Assembly (NCBI RefSeq): GCF_900115585.1
Contig: NZ_FOWZ01000005.1
Span: 1-64,000, forward strand
Direction: 5' to 3'
Origin: Qipengyuania nanhaisediminis
Lineage (GTDB): Bacteria > Pseudomonadota > Alphaproteobacteria > Sphingomonadales > Sphingomonadaceae
DNA: 64,000 nt
The notes under the pieces are model-generated. The model did not search any database and was not told the DNA's origin. It saw only the letters and a program-made list of their open reading frames with translations. The translations under genes and the position numbers were made by a program. Below are positions 1 through 7,607 of this stretch, piece after piece. Each line of letters begins with the position of its first letter. Position 1 is the first letter of the stretch.

Positions 1-341
1 GTGTGGAGTGGCATTACATCGCACCGGGAAGGCCAATGCAAAACGCTTACGTCGAGAGCTTTAATGGCCGCATGCGGGACGAACTGCTCAATGAGACTTT
101 GTTCCTCAGCATGGCTCACGCCCGCGTCGAGATCGCTGCCTGGGTGGAGGACTACAACCGGGAGAGGCCGCATTCTTCCCTCGACTACGACACCCCGGCG
201 GCGTTCGCCGCCAAACTGGATAAGCAATGGCCAGCTTCGCTACGCCCTACGGGCTCCGCTACGCAGCCCATTGCTTCAACCGCGCTCATGCGCAACAACG
301 CGGTCCGGCTCTAATCCCAGCTGGGGGAAAGCTGGGGGTCA
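1..341 (+). mobile_element. IS3-family insertion sequence, right end only
   Basis: The window opens inside an insertion sequence. It holds the 3' part of a DDE transposase followed by about 25 bases of terminal repeat. Read on the minus strand, the element starts TGACCCCCAGC and continues with a second CCCCCAGC block, which fits an IS3-family (IS407-like) terminus. The boundary at 341 is set by homology: from 342 onward the minus strand reads as an intact GDP-fucose synthase coding sequence. The left end and the target duplication lie outside the window. IS407-group elements usually duplicate 4 bases, which would make cgtc (342-345) the expected copy on this side. Confidence 0.88.
3..314 (+). 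CDS. IS3-family transposase OrfB, C-terminal fragment
   Basis: This is the C-terminal part of an rve/integrase-core transposase that runs in from the left edge. It begins with the typical [12 protein letters not shown] stretch and then NAYVESFNG, where the Glu is the last acidic residue of the DDE triad. [10 protein letters not shown] and [12 protein letters not shown] follow, both hallmarks of IS3-family OrfB. The last 30 or so residues (after AAKLDKQW) are low-complexity and are not typical of the family. They are encoded by a stretch able to form a hairpin (222-230 with 268-276). Frame and stop are clear; the true start is outside the window. Confidence 0.9.
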   Translation: MEWHYIAPGRPMQNAYVESFNGRMRDELLNETLFLSMAHARVEIAAWVEDYNRERPHSSLDYDTPAAFAAKLDKQWPASLRPTGSATQPIASTALMRNNAVRL

Positions 342-536
342 CGTCACAACGTCCGGCCGCTTGTCGGTGAACCATGCCTGAGTCCTGCTTTGATCGCGAA
401 GGTCGAGGGATCGGGGCGCCGTGAGGACGTCACACGGCTCAATCTCCAATCTGCGTAGCAACGCACCACCCACCATCCCATTGTGGCCGGCTACATAGAC
501 CCGCTTACCCTCAAGCGTGAAGCTTGCCGGGCTCAT
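339..536 (-). pseudogene. fcl: GDP-L-fucose synthase, truncated by the IS
   Basis: This is the N-terminal 65 residues of GDP-4-keto-6-deoxy-D-mannose epimerase-reductase (WcaG/Fcl), which makes GDP-L-fucose from the Gmd product. EGKRVYVAGHNGMVGGALLRR is the Rossmann beta-alpha-beta with the GxxGxxG NADPH site. The reading frame continues to RPDVVT and then hits TGA at 341-339. That TGA is the first three bases of the insertion sequence, so the coding part ends exactly at the element. A full enzyme is about 310-320 residues, so the active-site Tyr/Lys and substrate domain are absent. Its ATG overlaps the gmd stop (ATGA), showing the two formed one operon before the insertion. Confidence 0.9.
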
Positions 537-1597
537 TGGCTGTTCGCGGCAAAATTCGTTTGTAGCAGGGCTAGATCGGCTGCGACCATTTCCCGCGCCA
601 ACTCCCGCGCATCGGTCCTGGCCGCCCAGCCGAACGCATCTCGCGCTTTGCTGGCATCACCCTTTAGAGCTTCAACCTCGGTCGGACGGAAATAGCGCTC
701 GTCAATTTCGACCAGTACCCGGCCATCGGACTTGGCGATCGCTTTCTCGTCCAAGCCTTCCCCCACGAATTCGATAGGTATGCCGGCGTCCTCGAACGCC
801 CAACGGACGAATTCGCGCACTTCGGTAGTCCTGCCGGTTGCCAGGACATAGTCGTCCGGTTCGTCCTGCTGCAGCATGAGCCACATCGCTTCGACGAATT
901 CGCGGGCGTGGCCCCAGTCCCGGCGCGCATTCAGGTTTCCGAGAAACAGCTTTTCCTGTTTTCCCAAAGCTATGGCAGCCGCCGCGCGGGTGATTTTCCG
1001 GGTTACGAAAGTCTCGCCGCGCAAGGGGCTTTCGTGATTGAAGGCGATCGCGTTGGAGGCGTGGATTCCATAAGCTTCGCGATAGTTCACCGTTATCCAG
1101 TACGCGTAGAGTTTGGCTACAGCGTAGGGGCTACGAGGCCTGAATGGGGTATCTTCGTTTTGCGGGCAGTGAGGTGCGTCGCCATAGAGTTCGCTGGTCG
1201 AAGCCTGGAAGAACCGGCTTTTCTGTTCCAGCCCGAGGATCCGGATCGCCTCCAGCAGTCGCAGGGTGCCGGTCGCGTCCGCATTAGCGGTGTATTCCGG
1301 AGTTTCGAAACTGACACGAACGTGGCTCTGCGCTGCCAGATTATAGATCTCGTCCGGCTGGACTTCCTGCATCAACCGGATGAGGTTCGTCGCGTCCGTC
1401 ATGTCTCCATAGTGGAGGAACAGGCTGGGATCGGGCGAGTGCGGGTCTTCGTAAATGTCCTCGATCCGCGCCGTGTTGAACGAGGATGATCTACGCTTCA
1501 CTCCGTGGACTTAATATCCCTTCGAAAGAAGAAGCCGCGCCAGGTACGCGCCGTCCTGACCGGTAATGCCGGTTATGAGAGCCCGCTTGGTCAACAC
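533..1597 (-). pseudogene. gmd: GDP-mannose 4,6-dehydratase with an in-frame nonsense codon
   Basis: Gmd converts GDP-mannose to GDP-4-keto-6-deoxymannose, the first step to GDP-fucose, -rhamnose or -perosamine. From GTG at 1597 (TTG at 1594 is possible) the product starts LTKRALITGITGQDGAYLA, the NADP site. Codon 29 is TAA (1511-1513), where relatives have GAA in GYEVHG. The frame is otherwise intact: [13 protein letters not shown] follows directly, then TSELYG and the catalytic YAVAK. Total length would be 354 residues, normal for the family. Translation could only restart at GTG 1501, which loses the nucleotide-binding glycine motif. Either this is a pseudogene or there is a one-base sequencing error. 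Confidence 0.88.
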
Positions 1598-1804
1598 TCA
1601 ATACCTCTGGTTTGCGACACCGATGGAAGTGTCCGGATTTTCTCCGGTACGCGCAACCCATGGGAAGCTATTGCCTTGAAGGCAACCTCCGTCGCCACAA
1701 GCGGGCGGGATTTCCAGATGTTTCTACAGGTCTGCGGGATGGACCGATCCGCAGGCGGCGTAAGCCCCGTTATCCTTGGAATGTGCGGGTCTCGGGAGGT
1801 TCGA

Positions 1805-1879
1805 TGGTGGGCGTACCAAGGTTCGAACTTGGGACCCCTACGATGTCAACATAGTGCTCTACCACTGAGCTATACGCCC
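1805..1879 (-). tRNA. tRNA-Val, anticodon GAC
   Basis: The minus strand folds into a full cloverleaf. The acceptor is GGGCGTA/TACGCCC and the D stem is GCTC/GAGC. The anticodon stem is CTATG/CGTAG with loop TTGACAT, giving anticodon GAC, and the T stem is CCAAG/CTTGG around TTCGAAC. Discriminator A and an encoded CCA end the gene. The 3' end faces the broken gmd/fcl genes. Confidence 0.95.
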
Positions 1880-1964
1880 ACGCTATCGAACGTGCCGGTT
1901 TAGTCGGCAGGCGCGCCCATTAGCGGGGCAGCACTTGCCGCGCAAGGGGCAAAACGGTCCCGCT

Positions 1965-2357
1965 TTACAAAAGTTGTGCGCTGACCTGGCTGCCCAGAAC
2001 GCGTTCCACTTCAAGAACCAGATCGCGAAGGTGGAACGGTTTCGAAAGCACCTTGGCATTAGGTTGCTCGGCACTGGCCTTGAGCGTTACCGCGGCAAAG
2101 CCGGTGATGAACATGACTTTGGTGCCGGGGCTGATCTCATTGCACTTCTGGGCCAGCTCGATCCCGTCCATTTCAGGCATTACGATGTCCGAAAGGAGGA
2201 GGTCGTACTCCTTGCTTTCCAGCAGGGGCACTGCAGCCGTGCCCCGGTCCACCGAATCGACGACATACCCGGCGTTGTCGAGCGCACGCTCGAGATAGGT
2301 GCGCATGGCATCGTCATCTTCTGCAAGCAGGATTCGCTGGTGGTTCGGTTCACTCAT
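1965..2357 (-). CDS. cpdR: CpdR-like single-domain response regulator
   Basis: A stand-alone receiver domain of 130 residues with no output domain. The acidic pocket is EDDD near residue 14, the phosphoacceptor Asp is in LLLSDIVMPEMDG (about 57), and the conserved Thr/Lys are in FITGF and LSKPFH. In Caulobacter, unphosphorylated CpdR docks at ClpXP and starts cell-cycle-dependent proteolysis. The alphaproteobacterial family match rests on the ILLAEDD start, the length and the SKPF context. It stands alone, diverging from the next gene and followed by tRNA-Val. The short tail after ERVLGS is slightly longer than in Caulobacter CpdR (118 residues). Confidence 0.82.
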   Translation of the reverse strand: MSEPNHQRILLAEDDDAMRTYLERALDNAGYVVDSVDRGTAAVPLLESKEYDLLLSDIVMPEMDGIELAQKCNEISPGTKVMFITGFAAVTLKASAEQPNAKVLSKPFHLRDLVLEVERVLGSQVSAQLL

Positions 2358-2469
2358 GCTGATCTTCTTAACCGAAACCGCTTAACAAATCTTGATAGGA
2401 TTTGATCGGTGTCCCTCTTTGGCGCAATCGATTTTGACTTGCCTAATCCGGTGCGCCATCACTGACGTC

Positions 2470-3402
2470 ATGACTTCACCGAAAGACCAGGGAGGCGGGG
2501 GCGCTCCTCTCCAAGATATCGGCGATGGAACCCCTTTCGAGCTTATCCTCGAGGCGTCACAGTCGATACCGATCCTCATTGCCGCCCCCCATGGCGGAAG
2601 AAGTTACTCCGAAGCGGTCGAGCAGTCCTTTCGCGATCCGGCGTGCAAGACCCGTCTGGAGGACCGCTATGTCGATCTCCTTGCGGCGGAAGTGGCACGC
2701 GCAAGTGGTGCAGCACTCCTGGTCGCCAAGGCTCCCCGTGCGGAGATCGACCTGAACCGCGCGCCGGACGATGTGGACTGGGGCATGATCTCGGGCGAAG
2801 GCGAGGGCAGGACTTCACATTCGCTGGCAAATCGCCGCGCGCGCAGCGGTCTCGGGCTAGTTCCCCGCCGCCTTCCCGGGCTCGGCGAAATATGGCGGGG
2901 GCCGATAGAGAGAACGGAGCTGGATCGCCGCATCGAGACGATCCATCATCCCTATCATAGCGCGCTTGGCATGGCGCTGGAGACGCTGCGCGATCGCTGG
3001 GGGACGGTGTTGTTGGTGGACCTGCATTCCATGCCGCCGCTCAACCCTAAAACTTTCGGCGGCGCGCGGCCCGAATTCGTGATCGGGGATAGGTTCGGGA
3101 CAAGTTGTAGCGGAACTCTTTCGGCCGGCGCACTGAGCTACCTTTCACTCAATGGACGGCTTGCGACGCATAACCGACCGTACTCGGGCGGCTATGTCCT
3201 CGACAGGCATGGAATGCCGAAACGAGGCCTCCATGCCATTCAGATCGAGGTGTGCCGTTCGCTCTACCTGGACCGCCATCTCGACCAGCCGAGCGCGCGA
3301 TTGGGCGGCGTCGGCCGCCTCCTCGGTGGTCTGGTGAAGATGCTGGGAAGCGAAGTCGCGAATTTGAGATCGGGTGGTCAGTTTGCAGAGGCTGCCGAGT
3401 AG
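2470..3402 (+). CDS. N-formylglutamate amidohydrolase family protein
   Basis: Zinc-dependent hydrolase of the FGase family (PF05013), about 310 residues. The family cleaves N-formyl-L-glutamate to formate and glutamate at the end of some histidine-degradation routes. Seen here are the metal/substrate motifs APHGGRSY (about residue 40), LVDLHSMPP (about 185) and NRPYSGGY (about 235). The start is placed at ATG 2470 (MTSPKDQ). Upstream in-frame codons would add a non-conserved stretch overlapping the promoter region shared with cpdR. No other histidine-utilisation (hut) genes are nearby, so the substrate is uncertain. The C-terminal 40 residues are weakly conserved in character. Confidence 0.8.
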   Translation: MTSPKDQGGGGAPLQDIGDGTPFELILEASQSIPILIAAPHGGRSYSEAVEQSFRDPACKTRLEDRYVDLLAAEVARASGAALLVAKAPRAEIDLNRAPDDVDWGMISGEGEGRTSHSLANRRARSGLGLVPRRLPGLGEIWRGPIERTELDRRIETIHHPYHSALGMALETLRDRWGTVLLVDLHSMPPLNPKTFGGARPEFVIGDRFGTSCSGTLSAGALSYLSLNGRLATHNRPYSGGYVLDRHGMPKRGLHAIQIEVCRSLYLDRHLDQPSARLGGVGRLLGGLVKMLGSEVANLRSGGQFAEAAE

Positions 3403-3413
3403 CGCGAGTAGCC

Positions 3414-4430
3414 TCAACCCTCTTCTTTAAGCATCGGGACGAAATGTATCTGCCAATCGGCCTTGCCGTCGGTGGCGACAGCTTCGATCCGAGGTAGTTC
3501 GGCCTCGATCAGGTCTACCCTTTCATCCCACCCGTCGTGCGTTCGTTTGCGAAGAATGCCGCCGCCATGTCTGGGGCCCCATTCGCGCATGAACTCGACG
3601 GCGGCCCGGGGGTCGTACCCCGCATTGTAGAGCAGCCAGGGCATTAGACGGTCGGCATCCCGTTCGCTCTTGCGCACCCGGCCACCACGACGACCGTATG
3701 TCTCGAAGTGATCGAGATGTCCGAGGAGGTTGTGCGCCATTTCATGGGCGAGGGCGGCAGCGAATTTCGGGGTCGAATAAGCGAATGCGGGAAAGGAGTC
3801 CCCGACCAGCACGCGCTCTCCGTCGGCAGCCGCCTTCGAGTTTCCGCTTTGCAGTTCGAACCGCGAGGCGCACAATTCGACCGGTTCTAGCTCGAATGAT
3901 GTTGCGGGGCCTTGGTCGTCCGCGCGAGCAATGTGCACGAGACCTTCCGGGCCCGGTTCTTCCAGCATCCTATTGATGCGGGCTGCACGCTCCCAGGTCT
4001 TTTCGCCGGAGTTCGCAAGAGCTTCGACGTCGATCCCCATGACCGAGGCGAGTGTGTCGTTCTGCCGGATTCCGAGATTGTAGGCTGGCGACCCTGTTGC
4101 CACCGACTGTATCGCTACGTCACCGCGAAGCGAGAAATGGGCGCGGACCACGTCCGGTCGCCGGTAGGAAGCGGCATCGTGGATCAGGATCCCCACACCG
4201 TGGGTGCGGCGCTGGCAGAAAGGAGCATTCGCCAGGGCCAGACGGTAACCGGTCTGGAAGAGACGGTCTTCCTGTTGCTGGAAAACGTCCAGTGGGGACT
4301 GGGAAGGGGGCTGCTTCGTCTCTGCGAGGACCGAAACAGGAAAGCTCGCCGCCAAGGCGAGGGCAATGGCATGGCCGAGCGCGCCTAAGCGGCCCGGCCA
4401 CGCCGGATGTCGATTAGACGTTTGCAGCAC
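3414..4430 (-). CDS. secreted PDZ-domain M48-like zinc metallopeptidase
   Basis: Predicted exported protease. From GTG 4430 the product has a basic start, a hydrophobic core ALALAASFPVSVLA and cleavage near residue 36. A PDZ-like segment follows (about 100-165, around GSPAYNLGIRQND). The peptidase signature AHEMAHNLLGH (first zinc His near 229) comes next, then SERDAD with the third ligand Glu (about 256) and NAGYDP. This is the HExxH...E arrangement of M48-type peptidases. No in-frame ATG precedes the signal peptide, so GTG is preferred. That start overlaps the last codons of sapC upstream, implying translational coupling. Substrate is unknown; an envelope quality-control role is inferred. 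Confidence 0.78.
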   Translation of the reverse strand: MLQTSNRHPAWPGRLGALGHAIALALAASFPVSVLAETKQPPSQSPLDVFQQQEDRLFQTGYRLALANAPFCQRRTHGVGILIHDAASYRRPDVVRAHFSLRGDVAIQSVATGSPAYNLGIRQNDTLASVMGIDVEALANSGEKTWERAARINRMLEEPGPEGLVHIARADDQGPATSFELEPVELCASRFELQSGNSKAAADGERVLVGDSFPAFAYSTPKFAAALAHEMAHNLLGHLDHFETYGRRGGRVRKSERDADRLMPWLLYNAGYDPRAAVEFMREWGPRHGGGILRKRTHDGWDERVDLIEAELPRIEAVATDGKADWQIHFVPMLKEEG

Positions 4431-5202
4431 CGTTCTCTGCAATCGCTTCAGGTTTCCAGCCCTGCTGGACCTGCCGCGAGAATACGACACGCATGTTGTC
4501 GAGCGAGAACAGGTGAGCGTGGATCAGCATCATCAGACCGTTCTTGTTGAATTCCTCGACCTTGGCAGCCGGAAGTTCACGGACCTTGTCCTGATCGACC
4601 ATCTTGAAGCCGCGATAGAGGAAAGGCTTGTCGTTGCCGTCAGCCTGGATCGAGACTTCACCGTCCATCAGCAGGTCGTTTTCGATAAGCTGGGCGATGA
4701 AAGCCTGCGTACGCTGGGCAGCGCCTTCGAAGTTCTGGCAGAAATCGAGGATCTGCTGGGTCGCTTCGGCCGCTTCACCATTTTCGAAGAGCGGACGGCC
4801 TTCGTCGAATTCGCCAACAGCATCGCTGGTCGGATCGAAGCAGAGCGAAAGCTGGTCGCTATCGCGCTGCAGCTTGGCGAGCATGAAGGGATAGCGGCGA
4901 ATGTATGCCGGAATGTACACCGGGTCGGTGACCTTGCCGTTCTCGTCGACGAAGGTGTTCACGCCTTCGTTGAGGCCCATGAGCGCCAGCGGCAGCGGGG
5001 CTTCGCCGGTCGAGAAAACGATCGGGAAATTGCGCTGGGCCTGGACGAACTCTTCGACGGTCAGCGGGATCGCGTGGGCTTTCGACAGCCAGGGGGCCGA
5101 GTCCAGCGAACGCGACTTGTAGTTCGCGTGATCCTTGCTGTTCAGCGGCATGAGATCGTTAAAGAAAAGGGGCAGTTGAGGCTGCTGCGGCGCGCTCGCC
5201 AT
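4414..5202 (-). CDS. SapC family protein
   Basis: A 262-residue protein resembling the SapC family (PF07277), named after a putative S-layer-associated gene and common in sphingomonads. Recognisable features are the N-terminal LMPLNSKDH, LTVEEFVQAQRNFPIVFS, and YIPAYIRRYPFMLA followed by LCFDPTSD. There is no signal peptide and no transmembrane segment. Biochemical function is not established; the name should not be read as evidence for an S-layer. Its 3' end overlaps the start of the downstream metallopeptidase by 17 bases, so the two are probably co-expressed. Confidence 0.82.
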   Translation of the reverse strand: MASAPQQPQLPLFFNDLMPLNSKDHANYKSRSLDSAPWLSKAHAIPLTVEEFVQAQRNFPIVFSTGEAPLPLALMGLNEGVNTFVDENGKVTDPVYIPAYIRRYPFMLAKLQRDSDQLSLCFDPTSDAVGEFDEGRPLFENGEAAEATQQILDFCQNFEGAAQRTQAFIAQLIENDLLMDGEVSIQADGNDKPFLYRGFKMVDQDKVRELPAAKVEEFNKNGLMMLIHAHLFSLDNMRVVFSRQVQQGWKPEAIAENGAANV

Positions 5203-5284
5203 GAAATTTCTCCGAAGTCGTTATGATATGATTGGGATGAGACGCGGATCCATGGTGAACCCGCATGCGCCCTCGATTGGGGCT

Positions 5285-6748
5285 TTAGGCGTTCAAATCG
5301 CCTTTCGCAAGCGGGACCAACTTGCCCGGATTGAGCAATCCCCGGGGGTCTAATGCGTCCTTGATCGCCCTCATCACCGACAGCGAAACAGGATCGCCGA
5401 GCCGGCCCAATTCGTCCCGCTTCATCTGGCCGATCCCGTGCTCTGCACTGATCGAACCATCCCATTGGGTTACAAGGTCATGGACGAAGGCGCTTATCTC
5501 CTTGCCTTGTCCTTCTTCCCATTCTCCCTTGACCGCCTGCGGAGGGGCAAGAACGTGGAAGTGGACATTTCCGTCACCCAGGTGCCCGAAGGCGACGGCC
5601 CGTGTGCCCGGAAACCGCTCCTCGATGAGCGGGGACGCATGCTCCACGAATTGCGCCATCGTCGCCACGGGGACCGAGATGTCGTGCTGCATCGCCGGTC
5701 CGATCGCGCGCTCGGCTGGCGAGATCGAATCGCGGATTAGCCAGAATGCCTCCGCCTGCGTCTCATTCGCGGCAATGACCGCGTCTTCAAGGAGGCCCTG
5801 TTCCATGGCGGAGGAGAGCATGTCCTCGGCAAGCGGCTGGAGGGCGCCGACTTGTCCCGCTTCTGCGACGAGTTCGATCAATGCATGCCATGCGTGATAC
5901 CCCGCCAGGGGATTGCGCGCATCGGGCAGGTGATCGAGGACAGCCTCCAGGCAATGCGATGGGATAACCTCGAACCCTTCGAGTTCTTCCGCCGCCATAT
6001 CCTCGCAATGGAGCAACAGCTGGCGCGCTTGCGACAGGGATTCCAGCCCGGCCCAGATGACACATCGCCCCCCGATCTCAGGCAGCAACCGCAAGGTGGC
6101 GGCAGTCACGATCCCGAGCGTTCCCTCAGATCCGATCAGCAACTGTTTCAGATCGAAACCGCGATTGTCCTTTTTCAGCGGGGTAAGCGTGTCGAGGACC
6201 TGGCCGTTGGCCATTACGGCTTCGAGGCCAAGGACCTGGGCCCGCATCGTGCCGTGGCGGAGGACCTGCGTCCCGCCGGCATTGGTCGAGATGAGGCCGC
6301 CAATTGTTGCCGATCCCTTCCCGCCAAGGGTCAGAGGGAAACGTAGCCGGTGTCGTGCCGCCTCATCATGGACGGTTTGCAGGACTACGCCAGCTTCGCA
6401 CGTAACCTGCTTTGCTTGCGCATCGATATGCCTGATTGCATTCATGCGCCTTAGCGAGAGGATAATCGAGTTCCCCGCTTTGTCCGGCGTAGCGCCCCCC
6501 GACATGCCGCTATTGCCGCCTTGTGGCACGATCGGCACTCCGTGCTCGGCGCACAGGGCCACCAGCCGGGCGACTTCGCGCGTATCGGCAGGCGATGCGA
6601 GGCCCAGTGCCTTGCCGGTGTAACGGCCGCGCCAATCGGTGAGCCAAGGTGTTACGAGATCGGAATCCTGAGTGAATCCGCGTGGACCAAGGATCTCTGC
6701 GGCCTGCTCAACGAATGATCGCGATGTCTCTGTCATTGATGCGCTCAT
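5285..6748 (-). CDS. FAD-linked D-2-hydroxyacid dehydrogenase (GlcD/LdhD/D2HGDH type)
   Basis: VAO/PCMH-fold flavoenzyme that oxidises D-2-hydroxyacids (D-lactate, glycolate or D-2-hydroxyglutarate) to 2-oxoacids. The N-terminal FAD_binding_4 domain shows PQGGNSGMSGGA (about 95) and TLGGKGSATIGGLISTNAGG. The C-terminal FAD-oxidase domain has AFGHLGDGNVHFHV and SAEHGIGQMKRDEL, with the metal/substrate histidines. ATG 6748 and ATG 6736 are both plausible starts; neither has a strong ribosome-binding site. The gene stands alone, without glcE/glcF partners, which favours a single-subunit D-lactate or D-2-hydroxyglutarate dehydrogenase. A 23-base tandem duplication lies just upstream. Confidence 0.85.
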   Translation of the reverse strand: MSASMTETSRSFVEQAAEILGPRGFTQDSDLVTPWLTDWRGRYTGKALGLASPADTREVARLVALCAEHGVPIVPQGGNSGMSGGATPDKAGNSIILSLRRMNAIRHIDAQAKQVTCEAGVVLQTVHDEAARHRLRFPLTLGGKGSATIGGLISTNAGGTQVLRHGTMRAQVLGLEAVMANGQVLDTLTPLKKDNRGFDLKQLLIGSEGTLGIVTAATLRLLPEIGGRCVIWAGLESLSQARQLLLHCEDMAAEELEGFEVIPSHCLEAVLDHLPDARNPLAGYHAWHALIELVAEAGQVGALQPLAEDMLSSAMEQGLLEDAVIAANETQAEAFWLIRDSISPAERAIGPAMQHDISVPVATMAQFVEHASPLIEERFPGTRAVAFGHLGDGNVHFHVLAPPQAVKGEWEEGQGKEISAFVHDLVTQWDGSISAEHGIGQMKRDELGRLGDPVSLSVMRAIKDALDPRGLLNPGKLVPLAKGDLNA

Positions 6749-6776
6749 GCCACACTGGATAGGCAAGTCACTACCT

Positions 6777-6822
6777 ATTGCCATTGGTGACGATGTAATA
6801 TTGCCATTGGTGACGATGTAAT
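6777..6822. repeat. 23-bp perfect tandem duplication
   Basis: The 23-base unit attgccattggtgacgatgt plus aat occurs twice head to tail (6777-6799 and 6800-6822) without a mismatch. It lies between the divergent flavoenzyme and secreted-protein genes, starting 28 bases upstream of the flavoenzyme start, where a promoter would sit. It looks like a recent slippage or duplication event. Confidence 0.93.
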
Positions 6823-6909
6823 TAAGCCGTTATTCAAACGTCGAGGGGCAGGGCGTCCGGAACGCGCCGTAGCTCCCGCCGCGCGGACACGAGGATATTG
6901 ATCGCCCCG

Positions 6910-7497
6910 ATGCCCAGCTTGTTTTCCCTGACCGCGCCCCTGGCGTTGTTGCTCGCACCTGGTGCGGTGCAGGACGATGCGGGCGCGCGGGGAACGTGCG
7001 AAGCGCCTACTTGGCAGCAAGCGCGCGACGGGAATGGCCGGGCTTCACCGCTGCCGTTGTCTGCACGCACCGACGCGTGGAATTCCATTTTCGATGCACC
7101 CAAGCCACCCCAGGCCAACCAGGTCAGGATCGAGGGCAGGGTAATCCTGCGCATCTCGCCTGCCCGCGGCCCTGCTCGACAGAGCCTGATGGCCGAAAAT
7201 GTCGAGCCGCAGCGCAGGCAACTCGTCGAGCGGCCATTCGGCAAATGCATCGATGCCAAGCGGATCGGCGGTGTGGCGGATCAGGGAAGCAGGCTGTTGC
7301 TGTTCCTTCGGGACCGCAGGACCCTGTCGGCGCAACTCGAGAAGGGCTGCAGTCCGCGCGAATTCTACCAGGGCTTCTACATGGAGCCATCCGATGACGG
7401 CCAGCTATGCGTAAACCGCGATCGCCTGATGAGTCGGTCCGGAGCCAAGTGCAAGGTTGCAAGCTTGCATCAGATGGTGCTGGAAACGGTCGAATAA
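6910..7497 (+). CDS. secreted protein of unknown function
   Basis: About 195 residues, with no family recognised. The start MPSLFSLTAPLALLLAPGAVQ is a typical signal peptide. The mature part contains four or five cysteines (GTCEAPTW, GKCIDA, KGCSPREFY, LCVNRD, KCKVAS), so disulfides in the periplasm are likely. TTG 6898 is an alternative start, with GAGG only three bases upstream; ATG 6910 gives the cleaner signal sequence. It sits between two convergently and co-directionally placed core genes and has no functional neighbours. Function unknown. Confidence 0.6.
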   Translation: MPSLFSLTAPLALLLAPGAVQDDAGARGTCEAPTWQQARDGNGRASPLPLSARTDAWNSIFDAPKPPQANQVRIEGRVILRISPARGPARQSLMAENVEPQRRQLVERPFGKCIDAKRIGGVADQGSRLLLFLRDRRTLSAQLEKGCSPREFYQGFYMEPSDDGQLCVNRDRLMSRSGAKCKVASLHQMVLETVE

Positions 7498-7607
7498 CCG
7501 CGCTTTTCCTTGACTGTTCAGGGTAAAACGTCAAAGGGCGCAATCGAAAGAAGCTGCATCTTGCGGCGCTTTCCTCTTTCCGCATCTCTGGGGCATCCGA
7601 CACTCGC

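Noticed and set aside
1598-1804. Coding remnant between gmd and tRNA-Val
   Set aside because: Frames here give no recognisable protein, and the interval shows only a small GCCTT/AAGGC hairpin; nothing supports a gene or integrase remnant.
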